64,000 bases of DNA, taken from the NCBI GenBank assembly GCA_963846925.1, contig CAWJXW010000016.1:310001-374000 (forward strand). Direction: 5' to 3'. Made by a program: the position numbers and the translations under genes. This DNA comes from JAQBQB01 sp963846925 (GTDB taxonomy: Bacteria > Gemmatimonadota > Gemmatimonadetes > Gemmatimonadales > Gemmatimonadaceae). The notes beneath the pieces are model-generated. The model worked only from the letters and a program-made list of their open reading frames with translations, had not been told where the DNA came from and did not search any database. Shown piece after piece: positions 1 through 9,413 of the stretch (positions are counted from its first letter, which is position 1; each line of letters starts with the position of its first letter).

Positions 1-1967
1 CACTCTTGTTTCGCGACGGCTTCGTCCACGATCGCCACGTGCGTGCCCGGCACGTGGTCGGCGGCCGTGAAAAAGCGGCCTCGGACGAGGCGTGTTCCCA
101 TCGTCTCGAAATAGTCCGAGCCGACCGCGCGCCCGAACGGGACGCGAGTGCCCTCGGCGAGCGGAGGAGCTCCGCGACGCTGCACGCTGATCCCGAACCC
201 ACTCGCCAAAGGTTCGCCCTCGGTGAGCGACGCGCTCCGAACGCCGGGCACTCGCCGGGCGCGGCTGAGCATCTCGCGATACATCCCATCCACCGCCGCG
301 CTCGCGTCGCGAGACTTGCGTCGCATCGCTGCGTCGAGGCGCACGTACAGCAGATGGTCCGCGTCGATTCCGAGATCGATCGCGTGCACGTTCCTGAGGC
401 TCGTGACGAACAGGCCGGCGCCGACGAGCAGGAGCGTCGCGAGCGCGACCTGCGCGCCGATCAGCATTCGCTGAAGGCGCAGGCGATTCGGCCCGCCGCC
501 CGCTCGGCCGCCGCCGAGCAGCGGGGCGACGTTGCGACGGGCGGTGACGATCGCCGGAACGAGCGAGGCGAGGAGTCCAGTGCCCAGCGCAATCACGGCG
601 GTGAAGGCGAGAAGCCGGGGATCGAGCACACGCGATTCGAGTGCGTGCGGGAGCAGGAAGGCGTGCATAGCGGTCGCCGTCCAGCGAGCGAGAATCAAGG
701 CGCACAGAGCGCCGACGAGTACGAGGAGGCCGCCCTCGACGAGACCCTGTCGTATGAGCCGTCCTCGGGACGCACCGAGCGAGAGCCGAACCGCGATCTC
801 GCGCGAGCGCGCGAGTCCGCGCAGCAGGAGAAGATTCGCGACGTTCGCGCAAGCGATCAGCAGCACGAGCAACGAGACCGCCGCCACCCACACCGCGACT
901 TTGGCGTCGTCACTCGCCCCCGGGCCGCGCGCGGCGACGATCGGACCCAGCATGGCGCGTGACTTCGCGAACGTTTCATCGAATCGCCGCTCGTCGCGGT
1001 GGAAGTCGCGATAGGCCGCTGTAACCTGACTCTCGCCCGTCTCGACCGAGACGGAATCGCGAAGCTTGCCGACGATCGACAGCCAATAACTGCTGCTCGT
1101 CGGATCGAGGGCGCTCAAACCCATGAACGTTCTTGCGGCACCGATCGGCAACCACAGGTCGACGCGATCCATGTCGATGCCGGTGAATCCGGCGGGAGCG
1201 ATACCGACGATCATGTACGGCGTGCCGGAAACGTCGATGGCGCGTCCGAGCACCTCGGGTTTACCGCCGAACCACGATTGCCAGGCTTCGTAGCCGAGAA
1301 CAGCGACGTGACCGTGTTCGTCGCGCTCCTCGTCGGCCGCGAAGAAGCGGCCGAGCGCGGGCCGCACGCCGAGCATCGTGAAGACACTCGGCGTCACCAG
1401 CACTGCGTCGATCGGGCGCGCCTCGGCGCCGCGTCCGCTGGAAACGGTGTTCTTCCACAACGCGCCGACGGCTTCGAATGCGGTTACGTGGTCGCGCAGC
1501 GTGGCGTAGGTCCCGTAGCCCGTCTGGGAAAACGGTTCCCCGCTGGCACCCGGTCCCGGCATGGCGAAATAGACGCGGCGAATGCGGGAGGCGTCGAGTA
1601 CGTGCCCTGGCGTGCGAAACAGGAGCGAGTCGATCGCGCCGAACGTCGTCGTGTTGGCGCCGATGCCGATGGCGAGCGACGCGACGGCGATCGCCGTGAA
1701 CGCCGGATTGCGGCGCATCGAGCGAAGTCCGTGGCGAACGTCCTGCGCGATCCATTCGAATCGCGCCGCGGGATGGGCGTCGTGCAACTGCTCGCGCACG
1801 ACGGTCGGATTCCCGAACGTGCGGCGCGCCTCGAATGCCGCGTCGCCGGGGCTCATCCCGCCGCGCACGAGTCGCTCCGTCTCCATCGCGATGTGTGACT
1901 CCACCTCGGCGGCAAAGTCGCCGTCGGAACGGCGACGAATCCATCGACCCCACCAGTTCCACCGCAT
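1..1967 (-). CDS. ADOP-family FtsX/MacB-like permease, 3' end beyond window
   Basis: This is an ABC-type permease of the acidobacterial duplicated orphan permease (ADOP) kind, an inner-membrane protein. About 655 residues are visible, and families of this kind usually run 800-900, so roughly a quarter lies off the left edge. Residues ~13-60 form the charged prefix domain (DGDFAAEVESHIAMETERL). A first TM with GIGANTTTFGAIDSLLF follows, then a MacB-type periplasmic region, then an FtsX domain near residue 370 (LLVLLIACANVANLLLLRG). A second TM/periplasmic half begins before the edge. The frame is open throughout. The ATG lies 4 nt after the PadR stop, so the two are one operon. No ATPase is adjacent, as is normal for ADOP. 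The substrate is unknown. Confidence 0.88.
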   Translation of the reverse strand, partial: MRWNWWGRWIRRRSDGDFAAEVESHIAMETERLVRGGMSPGDAAFEARRTFGNPTVVREQLHDAHPAARFEWIAQDVRHGLRSMRRNPAFTAIAVASLAIGIGANTTTFGAIDSLLFRTPGHVLDASRIRRVYFAMPGPGASGEPFSQTGYGTYATLRDHVTAFEAVGALWKNTVSSGRGAEARPIDAVLVTPSVFTMLGVRPALGRFFAADEERDEHGHVAVLGYEAWQSWFGGKPEVLGRAIDVSGTPYMIVGIAPAGFTGIDMDRVDLWLPIGAARTFMGLSALDPTSSSYWLSIVGKLRDSVSVETGESQVTAAYRDFHRDERRFDETFAKSRAMLGPIVAARGPGASDDAKVAVWVAAVSLLVLLIACANVANLLLLRGLARSREIAVRLSLGASRGRLIRQGLVEGGLLVLVGALCALILARWTATAMHAFLLPHALESRVLDPRLLAFTAVIALGTGLLASLVPAIVTARRNVAPLLGGGRAGGGPNRLRLQRMLIGAQVALATLLLVGAGLFVTSLRNVHAIDLGIDADHLLYVRLDAAMRRKSRDASAAVDGMYREMLSRARRVPGVRSASLTEGEPLASGFGISVQRRGAPPLAEGTRVPFGRAVGSDYFETMGTRLVRGRFFTAADHVPGTHVAIVDEAVAKQE

Positions 1968-1971
1968 CGCG

Positions 1972-2328
1972 CTACCCTCCGCTGAGCTCGGGTCCGAGCA
2001 CGAGGTGCACGGCGTCGGCGAGGCGCCGCCATTCGCCGACTTCTTTCGCCAGCTGTTTGCGTCCCGCCGCCGTCAGGTCGTAGAAGCGCGCCCGACGATT
2101 GTTGTCGGAGACGCCCCATTCGCCGCGCACCCAGCCGCCGGCTTCGAGTCGCTGGAGCGCCGGGTAGAGGGATCCGTGGTCCACGAGGAGCGCGCCCTGC
2201 GACGAGTGCTGGATGGCGAGCGCGATGCCATGGCCGTGGTGCGCTCCGAGTGACAGCGTGCGCAGGATGAGGAGGTCGAGCGTCCCCTGCAGCAGCTGAG
2301 CGCGGGTCGGTTCTTTCTTGGTAGACAT
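1972..2328 (-). CDS. PadR-family transcriptional regulator (cassette 1)
   Basis: A 118-residue PadR winged-helix regulator with the ADOP-associated signature LLQGTLDLLILRTLSLG. The recognition helix and wing follow (GSLYPALQRLEAGGWVRGEW, then RRARFYDLTAAGRKQLAKE). The length fits the family. It is the first gene of the operon with the permease at 1-1967, so it probably represses its own promoter and the transporter. The ATG at 2328 sits exactly in the centre of a GTAGA-ATG-TCTAC dyad, and a good -35/-10 pair ends only about 9 nt upstream, so the mRNA may be nearly leaderless. The inducer is not visible. Confidence 0.92.
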   Translation of the reverse strand: MSTKKEPTRAQLLQGTLDLLILRTLSLGAHHGHGIALAIQHSSQGALLVDHGSLYPALQRLEAGGWVRGEWGVSDNNRRARFYDLTAAGRKQLAKEVGEWRRLADAVHLVLGPELSGG

Positions 2329-2365
2329 TCTACTCGATGCTACGGTCTCTCTGGTAGGATGTCAA
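2321..2365 (-). promoter_or_regulatory. Promoter and candidate PadR operator half-sites
   Basis: On the minus strand TTGACA (2365-2360) and TAGCAT (2342-2337) are separated by 17 nt, a good sigma-70-type pair. GTAG/CTAC half-sites occur four times: a perfect dyad GTAGA-N3-TCTAC (2321-2333) centred on the start codon, and a looser ATCCTAC-N10-GTAGCAT pair (2337-2360) between and over the promoter boxes. That autoregulation happens here is inference. Confidence 0.5.
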
Positions 2366-2433
2366 CTAGGCGGCCTTCCGCTTGGCGTATTGCCTGGGTA
2401 CCACCGGTTCAGCCATTGCGACTCTGAACCAAA

Positions 2434-2590
2434 GATTTCGCGGACCGGGCGGAGTAGCGCGGAAAGAGCAAACGCTTTTGGAAAAACAAAGAGCAGTCCT
2501 CCGCGAAATCCGGCTTCCTCCGCGAAATCGTTGCAGTACCCAATTCGTACAGCTTTCCCGGCGACACCTGCTGAGTGCGCCAGAAAACCG
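2434..2590. repeat. Intergenic inverted repeat, family A (TTTCGCGGA words)
   Basis: The 327-nt gap before the next gene holds GATTTCGCGGA at 2434-2444, opposed by two copies of the complementary word TCCGCGAAATC (at 2500-2510 and 2518-2528). The spacer between the arms is A-rich. The right flank (GCAGTACCCAATTCGTACAG, ~2533-2552, and CTGAGTGCG at ~2571) recurs in similar form beside the second copy at 31.5 kb, so the repeat unit is longer than its arms. Reading frames over it are chance. Confidence 0.7.
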
Positions 2591-2655
2591 ACGGCAGATT
2601 CGTCTGTTGGCACGCCATCCGCATTGGGAAGGGCCACACATGACCGGGGGGACAA

Positions 2656-2904
2656 TTGGCTGACATCATTCAGACACCGGGGCCGACGAACACGGGCGGC
2701 GGCGGTGCATCGGCCGCCGGGTGGGCCGTGGCCGTCATCATCCTGCTCGCGGTCGTCGCGTGGTTCGTCTTCGGCAGCGGAATGCTGAATCGGAACACGA
2801 CGTATCGCGCCGACGTGAAGATCACGCCGCCTGCATCTCAGACGCCGCCCGCGAGCGGTAGCGCGAGCGGTTCGGTGGCAACTCCGCCGAACCCGCGGCC
2901 ATAG
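2656..2904 (+). CDS. Small single-pass membrane protein
   Basis: 82 residues from a TTG preceded by a GGGGGG stretch at ~6 nt. An N-terminal Gly-rich stretch (TGGGGASAAG) precedes one clear TM helix (residues ~22-41, AVAVIILLAVVAWFVFGSG). A Pro/Ser-rich tail follows. No domain was recognised. The hydrophobic block followed by a low-complexity outer tail is typical of small inner-membrane proteins of unknown role. It lies between repeat family A and the convergent MmcQ gene, and no operon partner is evident. It could be a chance ORF, but the TM profile and ribosome binding site argue for a gene. Confidence 0.6.
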   Translation: MADIIQTPGPTNTGGGGASAAGWAVAVIILLAVVAWFVFGSGMLNRNTTYRADVKITPPASQTPPASGSASGSVATPPNPRP

Positions 2905-2936
2905 CGGAGTCGATTGTAGAGGCGTAGCGAAGTGCG

Positions 2937-3302
2937 TTACGCGCGGCGTCGCTTGGCGGCGCCGCGCGTGCGCGTCGTGCGCTCGAACGTCCAGCCGGTC
3001 TCGAGCAACTCGCGGAGCGCCGCGTCGGAAATCTTGCTCAGGCGGGCGAGCACGCACGGATAGTTCACGTAGTGCGGCTTCAGGTAGTAGACGTCGGGCT
3101 CCATCTTCACGCGGAGATCCCGCTCGACGAAGCTCATTCGAACGGCGAGCGTGTTCGGCTCGGCGGATTTGTCGACGGCGATGCAGGCGAACATCTTGCC
3201 GCCGATTTTGAGCGCGGGCGAGCCGTAGCTCGTTCCTTCCGCGACGCCCTCGAGCTCACGGCCGAGTCGTCGAACGCGATCGAACGGCGTGCGCGGGCTC
3301 AT
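2937..3302 (-). CDS. MmcQ/YjbR family protein
   Basis: A 121-residue protein of the MmcQ/YjbR (CyaY-like fold) family. Supporting segments are the N-terminal helix (FDRVRRLGRELEGVAEGTSY), the strand GSPALKIGGKMFACIAVD, and the C-terminal HYVNYPCVLARLSKISDAALRE region with its family-typical YV...P pattern. The length is as expected. A basic tail (RTRGAAKRRRA) ends it. Members are often annotated as DNA-binding on structural grounds; the cellular role is not established. It is transcribed alone and convergent with the small membrane protein. Confidence 0.85.
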   Translation of the reverse strand: MSPRTPFDRVRRLGRELEGVAEGTSYGSPALKIGGKMFACIAVDKSAEPNTLAVRMSFVERDLRVKMEPDVYYLKPHYVNYPCVLARLSKISDAALRELLETGWTFERTTRTRGAAKRRRA

Positions 3303-3460
3303 GCCCCACGCTACGGCGTTTCAGACGGGCGTCAAGCGCCGCGTCGCTCGCGGAACGGGGGATCGGGCATGCGCCCCAACACCCGGACGCACACCCGACC
3401 CTACTCCGCTCATACAACGACCTTCGCCCTTCCGTCTCCCCAATCCACTACCCCTCCCAC

Positions 3461-3497
3461 GGAAAAACGAAGAGCCCCGAACTTCAGGGCTCTTTGA
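3461..3497 (-). terminator. Rho-independent terminator of the kinase operon
   Basis: An AAGAGCCC / GGGCTCTT stem (3470-3477 and 3487-3494) with a 9-nt loop is followed on the minus strand by a T run (complement of AAAAA at 3463-3467). It lies about 50 nt past the kinase stop. Confidence 0.75.
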
Positions 3498-3544
3498 AAA
3501 CGAATCGGGCGCGCGGGAGCGGACATCTCACGCGAACATTCTCG

Positions 3545-6500
3545 TCAATGCGATCGCGTGCTCCCCCCGACTGGTCCGCGGTGCGCGGTCAACGCTTTGC
3601 GCGCTTCGCGCACGAAGGGTTGCAGCTCCGGATCGGCGGTGCGCCACGCCGCGGCAACCACGCCGTAATTCGCCATGGCTTCGTCGGTACGACCCAGCTG
3701 CGTGGCGACGCGCGCGCGCGCGAGCGTCCACTGCACGTCGTCGAACCCGTTGCCGCACCCGCTCGTCCCCGGCCAACGCCGCTCCAGCCGCGCCGACGCG
3801 TCCTTGAACCGATGCTTCGCGATCAACAACTGGACGAGCGTGAGGCGGTTGTCGTACCAGCACTCGTGCAGCGTGTCGCTGGCGAACATGAACTGTCGCA
3901 GCGCGGACATCGTGTCGCGCCTGGCGAGCGCGAGATACGCGTGCCCCGCGGCGATGTCGGCGCGAACGCCGGCGGCCGCCGACGGCGTGGCCGGATGCCT
4001 GAGCCGGTCCTCGAAGTGATCGATGTACCGCTGGATCGACGCCGTGTCGCCGTCGCTCGCCCACCAGCCGTAGAGCTTCGTGAATTGCGTGCGCGGCAAG
4101 AGATCGAGAATCCGCCTGAATTCGGCGCGCGCGCTGTCGGCCGTCAGCATCCCGGCGCGCGCCATGTTGTAACGAACGGTCGAGCGCAGCCAATGCGCGT
4201 GCGTCGTCGTCATCGCTTCGGCTTCGCGCAGATGGCCGCGGAACTGGAGTCCCTGCACGGCTTGCTCGACCGCGCACGACGGATGCTGTCCATCGGTCAG
4301 CGTCTCCGGCGGCCGCTTGGACAGCTCGCGCGCCATCCGCACGATCGTCTCCGCGGAATCGGTCACGTGGCCAAGCAGACGCGAGGCGACGCACAGCTGA
4401 TTCGCCGGAAGCGTGTCCACGAGACGCGCGATGTCGAGCGTCGCGGCACGATCCGGGTCGAGCAGCACATCGGCGAGGCGAATGAAGTCGGACCGCGGAC
4501 CGGACGGCGCGAGCGAGAGATACGCGCGCGCATAGCGGCGTCCGACGCGCGCGCCGTCGAGATACGTCGCCAGACGGATGGGCGTGAGGTACGCCGGCGC
4601 GAACGACGAGTCGAGCTCGATCGCGTGCTCGTAGTGCTCGAGGATCGACCGCTCGTCCACCTCGCCGAGCACGACGTTGCCCTCGTACCGCATCATCGCT
4701 TCCGCGTACAGGAAGCACACCTCGGCGTCGTTCGGATATCGCGTGAAGGCGTCGCCCAGCAGCGCCAGGAGGCGGTGCGCGATCGCCTCCTCCTCGCCGT
4801 ACTTGCCGGTCTGGAGCGCGCTCCGCCACGCGAAGTAGCCGGCGCCGAAGAGCGAGTCGGCGGTGGCGAGCAGCCGCTCTCGCGGACCGAGGCCGCGCTG
4901 AAAACGGCTCGCCTGGAGCAGCAACTGTGAACGTCGTCGAGTCCGGAATCCGTCTCTGGTCGCGCCAGAAGCGAACGGTCGCGAGACGGTGGTACGCGAG
5001 CGCGAACGCCGTGTCCGACGCGAGCGCGCTCACGAAGTGCGTCTCGGCGGAATCCCATTCCGCCGCTCGATAGAACTGTTCGCCGCGCAAGTATTCCTTG
5101 AGCGCGGACAGCGACGTCGTCGGCGACGAGGTCGCGTGCGCGAGATCGATGTTGCGGGATCGGCCGATCTCGCGAAGGACGGCCACCGTCAGCGAATCGG
5201 AGAGGCGGTCCATCCGGTCGGCGGCGTCCACGTACTGGATGTCGGCGACGGTTCGGCCGCTCGCCACGTCGAGCATGCTGAGCGTCGCGCGAACGGAGTC
5301 GCCCGCGACGAGCAGCCCGCCGAAGACCACCAGTCGCGCGCGCGTCGCCCGCCCGAGGTCTCTTGCCGACTGCGGGTCCGCGCGCCCGTGCCACCGGTGA
5401 ATGACCTGCGACGCCGGGACGGCGCGAATGGGGCCCGCGCCGTCGAGCCCGCGCGAGAGCACGTCGACGAGTCCTTCCTTCCAGATCGACAGCGACGGCG
5501 ACGCGACGTCGAGCGGCGCGACGGCGACGAGGTCCTGGTCGAGCGGCGCCGCGCGCCCCGCCCTGCTCGCCGCCACGGCCACGACGCCCGCCGCGATCGC
5601 GGCAGCGACGAATCCGACGACGATGGGCGTCTTGTTCAAGCGTCCGGCATCGCGCAGCGCGGCCGCGAGCTCACCGGCGGTGGCGAATCGCTCCTCGCGC
5701 AACGGCGACATCGCGCGCATGACGACGGCGGCCAGCCGGCGCGACACGTAGCGGTGCAACGGCGCCGGATCCGCGCCGACTCGACCGGCGTCGGCCTTGC
5801 CGCCGGCCGCGCGCATCGCGGGCCGTTGGCCCGTGAGCATCTCATATAGAACGCAGCCGAGCGAATAGACGTCGCTGCGACCGTCGATGTCGTGGAGTCC
5901 GACGGCCTGCTCGGGGCTCATGTACGACGGCGTGCCGGCGACGCGGCCCGCCGCCGGTGGGTTCGTCGTCGCCGTTCGAGATCGCGCGCGCGATGCCGAA
6001 GTCGGCGACGAGCGCGTGCCCTTCCTGAAGCAGGATGTTCGCCGGCTTGATGTCGAGGTGGACGACGCCGTGGCGGTGCGCGTAGTCGAGCGCCAGCGCG
6101 ACCTCGCGGCCGAGCCGTACCGCTTCGTCGCGCGACAGTCTGCGGTCCCGCTTCAGCCGCTCGCGCAGCGATTCGCCGGTCGCGAGCGGCGACACGAAGT
6201 AGACGAACGCGGGCTCCTTCTCGCCGGGGAAACACACTTCCCCGGAGTCGTGCAGCGGAAGAATGTGCGGGTGCGAGAGGCTCGCCGCGATCTCGATCTC
6301 GCGCTCGAAACGCGCGCGGTCGATGGCTCGCGCGATACTGGAGTGGACGGCCTTGACCGCAACCTGCCGGCCGTGGCGCAGGTCATCGGCGAGGTAGACG
6401 GTCCCCATCCCGCCGCGCCCGATCTCACGGACGATGCGATAGCGGCCAGCTAATTCCTTCGGCAGCTCCGGCGTCGGCCAGCAGCGGCGCGTAGGCGACG

Positions 6501-6697
6501 GCCGCCGGCGCCGAGAGGAAGTCGTCGGTCAGCTCGCACGCCGCGAGGAGCGTCATCAGCTCGGCGGCGAGGTCGGCGTCACCGCCGCACGCGCGCTCGA
6601 CCCACTCCTCTCGCTCGTCGGGACAGATCTCCAGCGCCGCATCGAGCAATGGGTCGAGTTGGCTCCATTGCTCGCGGGACAGCGGTGCGCGGCTCAT
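3545..6697 (-). CDS. Membrane Ser/Thr protein kinase with TPR-like C-terminal region (three frame breaks)
   Basis: A eukaryotic-type Ser/Thr kinase read through three single-base shifts (near 6455, 5950 and 4928). In order: an N-terminal segment of ~80 residues typical of these kinases (LLDAALEICPDEREEWVERA); the Gly-loop and MGTVYLADD; the Lys strand RQVAVKAV; HLDIKPANIL, where HRD reads HLD; ADFGIARAI; SYMSPEQ and DVYSLGCVLYEMLTG; a TM helix (TPIVVGFVAAAIAAGVVAVA); then about 600 residues outside the membrane with FlgO/TolB-like and TPR-like helices, ending KALTAHRGPVGGSTRSH. The ATG overlaps the sigma-factor stop as ATGA, so the two are translationally coupled. The kinase may control the paired sigma factor. 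Each break fits one extra base, so the gene is probably intact in the organism. Confidence 0.85.
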
Positions 6698-7329
6698 CGT
6701 CCGGCGGTCGCGAAGCTCCGGTGCTGGCCGGTGTGCGACGGCGGATCGTTGAGCGCGCGATAGAGGATCGCGCGCGCCTTCGTCCAGTCACGGCGCACGG
6801 TTCGCGCGGTGATGCCGAGGCTCTCGGCGGTCTCTTCCTCGGTCATGCCGCCGAAGAAGCGACACTCGACGACGCGCGCCAGCCGCTCGTCGATCTTCGC
6901 GAGGTCGTTGAGCGCCTCGTCGAGCTCGAGCAGCGACTCGGGATGCGTCGCGCCGTCGACCAGTCCGTCGTCGAGCGTGATCGCTCGCTGCGTGCCGCCA
7001 CGCTTCTCGGCGGTTCGGCGGCGCGCGCGGTCGACGAGGATGTGGCGCATGGCGATCGCCGCGACGCTCAGGAAGTGAGCGCGGTTCTGCCACGGCGATC
7101 CCTCGGACCGCGAGAACTTGAGGTACACCTCGTGTACGAGTCCCGTCGCCGAGAGCGTGTCGCTCGGACGGACGGCGAGCTCGCGGCGCGCGGTGCGGCG
7201 GAGCTCATCGTAGACGAGCGGGAGAATCTCGTCGAGCGCCTCGGTGCGCCCGGCACGCAGCTCATCCCGAAGCTGGGGGAGTGTCGCCGGAGGCGACCAC
7301 TGGAGGGGGGACTGCTTCGGCCTGATCAC
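6694..7329 (-). CDS. ECF-type RNA polymerase sigma factor (TIGR02999-like)
   Basis: About 211 residues from GTG 7329. An in-frame extension to 7557 looks non-coding. Sigma region 2 is seen in LVYDELRRTARRELAVR and LVHEVYLKFS...HFLSVAAIAMRHILVDRAR. Region 4 is seen in ARVVECRFFGGMTEEETAES followed by LGITARTVRRDWTKARAILY. These are hallmarks of the sigma-70 ECF subgroup found beside Ser/Thr kinases in Acidobacteriota, Planctomycetota and Gemmatimonadota. Its stop overlaps the kinase start (ATGA). No anti-sigma gene is present, so the downstream kinase is the likely regulator; this is inference from context. The start is uncertain. Confidence 0.88.
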   Translation of the reverse strand: MIRPKQSPLQWSPPATLPQLRDELRAGRTEALDEILPLVYDELRRTARRELAVRPSDTLSATGLVHEVYLKFSRSEGSPWQNRAHFLSVAAIAMRHILVDRARRRTAEKRGGTQRAITLDDGLVDGATHPESLLELDEALNDLAKIDERLARVVECRFFGGMTEEETAESLGITARTVRRDWTKARAILYRALNDPPSHTGQHRSFATAGR

Positions 7330-7636
7330 AGTGTGGCTATCGGAGAGTTGACAATACTTGCTTGCCCGCCGGCTTCGGCGGTTCGTTGTCTGACGGTTTC
7401 GTAACCTGGATCCGGGGAGACCGCGCCGGCTTACATCACCGACGTCTGTCGCGCGACGCTCGATTACGACTGAGCTGTCGTGAGTCGCGACGAGGAGAAG
7501 GTCGAACCGAGCACTGAAACGGCGTCCGTCATGAATGAATAGTTGCTGCGTCGACAATTAGTGTAGATGGGTCGGGCGCGAAAAGCTACTCCGCTTTTTG
7601 TGTCGACCCAGAGGCTTACAGAAACCGAACGCCCAC

Positions 7637-7652
7637 CGTGACTTACATCACG
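7637..7652. promoter_or_regulatory. CRP/FNR-like dyad in the sigma / acyl-CoA synthetase gap
   Basis: The 542-nt gap between the divergent sigma factor (start 7329) and acyl-CoA synthetase (start 7872) contains a perfect CGTGA-N6-TCACG palindrome, the core shape of CRP/FNR-family operators. The inner word CTTACATCAC also occurs at 7430-7439 in the same gap. I see no gene in this stretch. The reading frames there lack family resemblance. Function is inferred from shape alone. Confidence 0.3.
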
Positions 7653-7871
7653 CGTGTCCGCAAAACGTGTGAAATTGCGTATGCGCCGTCCGGCTGGACT
7701 CGACGCTCGGCGCGCCGCAAGATTCCCGCTCCGCTCTTCGGAAATACGCCCTCTGCGCGAACGATCTCGATCGTTGAGTCCGTAGTGAGCTCGCTCGGCC
7801 TCAAGCTGGCGTTCGATCTCCACTTCCGTCCGGTCGAGCCGGGCGACGGCACGCGAGACGGACGACGAGAC

Positions 7872-9364
7872 ATGACGCTCACGGAGCTCTTCGACCAATC
7901 GCTTCGCGGCCGCGCCGATCGCGTCGGGATCGAGTACGCCGATGTCGACGGCGCGCTCCGCACGCTCACCTTCGGCGACGTCGACGCGCGCGCGAATCGG
8001 ATGGCGAACGAGCTCGCGTCGCGCGGGCTGGCGCGCGGCGACCGGCTGTGCGTTCATCTCGCGAACCGCGTCGAATTCATCGACCTGTTTCTCGCGTGCG
8101 CGCGGCTCGGCGTCGTCATGGTGCCGATCAACATTCTCTATCGTGAGCGCGAGCTTCGGCACATCATGACGGACGCCGAGCCGAAAGCGGTCGTCGTCGA
8201 GCCGAAGGACCGACGCGACGTATCCCGACACCGCGCCGCTCTGGGACGTGCTCGCGTTGAGCGCCGCGGCGGCGATCTCGCGAGACCGGCCGTCCGGCGT
8301 TCCGGTGACCGGGAGCGATCCCGCGCTCATCGTCTACACGTCCGGCACGACGGGCGCCGCCAAGGGCGCGGTGCTCTCGCACGACAACCTCGCGGCCAAC
8401 GGCCTGACGCTGACGTCGGCGCTGGCGCATCACCGACGCCGACCGCTACCTCGCGATGCTGCCGCTGTTCCACGTGCACGGGCTCGCCAACGGAATTCAC
8501 AGTTGGCTCATCAGCGGCTGCCGCATGCGGCTGCTCGAGCGGTTCGACCATCGCACGACGCCGGGCGTGATGGCCGACTTCAAGCCGACGCTCGTGTTCG
8601 GGGTGCCGACGATCTACGTGCGGCTGCTCGATCCCGCCGCGCTGAGCGACGATCAGGCACGCGTGATCGGCGCGGCCGCACGGTTGTTCGTGTCGGGATC
8701 GGCTCCGCTGCCGGCGCACGTGCACGATGCGTTTCATGCGCGCTTCGGCCATACGATCCTCGAGCGCTACGGGATGAGCGAATCGCTCATGATTACCAGC
8801 AACCCCTACGATGGGGAGCGGAGACCTGGTTCGGTCGGACCTCCGCTGCCGGGCGTCTCGGCGCGCATCGTCGGCGAGGACGGCGCGGTGCTGGGCGACG
8901 ACGAGGTCGGCGAAGTCGAGGTCAGGTCCCCTCACCTCTTCGCCGAGTATTGGCGGCGCCCCGATGCAACCGCCGCTGCGTTCCACGACGGCTGGTTTCG
9001 CACGGGAGACGTCGGCGTGCGATCCGCCGACGGCTACTACACGCTGCGCGGCCGGCGCGGCGACCTGATCATCAGCGGCGGGTTCAACATCTACCCGCGC
9101 GAGATCGAGGACGTGCTGCTCGAGGATCCGCGAGTGCGAGAGGCTGCGGTCCTGGGTGTTCCGGACCGCGTGCGTGGCGAGGTGCCGATCGCCTACATCG
9201 TCAGCGACGCCGATCTCGACGTCAGTTCCCTCGAGGCGACGTGTCGCGCCCAGCTGGCGTCGTTCAAGGTGCCGCGCGCGTTCGTGCGGATCGACGCGCT
9301 ACCGCGCACGGCGCTCGGGAAAGTACAGAAACACCTGCTCCCGGCATGGAGTGACCATAGCTGA
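7872..9364 (+). CDS. AMP-forming acyl-CoA synthetase (two frame breaks)
   Basis: A class I adenylate-forming ligase of ~497 residues that activates a carboxylic acid to acyl-AMP and then acyl-CoA. Motifs in order: N-terminal TFGDVDARANRMANELASRG; the P-loop-like IVYTSGTTGAAKGAV; LPLFHVHGLANGIH; YGMSESLM; the GWFRTGDVG hinge; GRRGDLIISGGFNIYPREIE; and the catalytic lysine near the end in PRTALGKVQKHLL. Resemblance is to malonyl/medium-chain-type ligases, but the substrate cannot be read. Two +1 shifts (near 8215 and 8425, the latter GCGCTGGCG-C-ATCACC) split the frame. The ATG was chosen because MTLTELFDQ matches family starts. The S15 hydrolase follows 49 nt later. Confidence 0.88.
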
Positions 9365-9413
9365 TCCTCGGGACGGGATCTATGTTCTGACCGCCGACAA
9401 CCCCTCCCGTCAT

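Noticed and set aside
6..962. Plus-strand frame at the left edge
   Set aside because: Antisense to the ADOP permease, which has clear FtsX motifs.
7464..8330. 288-codon minus-strand frame upstream of the sigma factor
   Set aside because: It overlaps the acyl-CoA synthetase start on the other strand and has no domain. It is a complement shadow.
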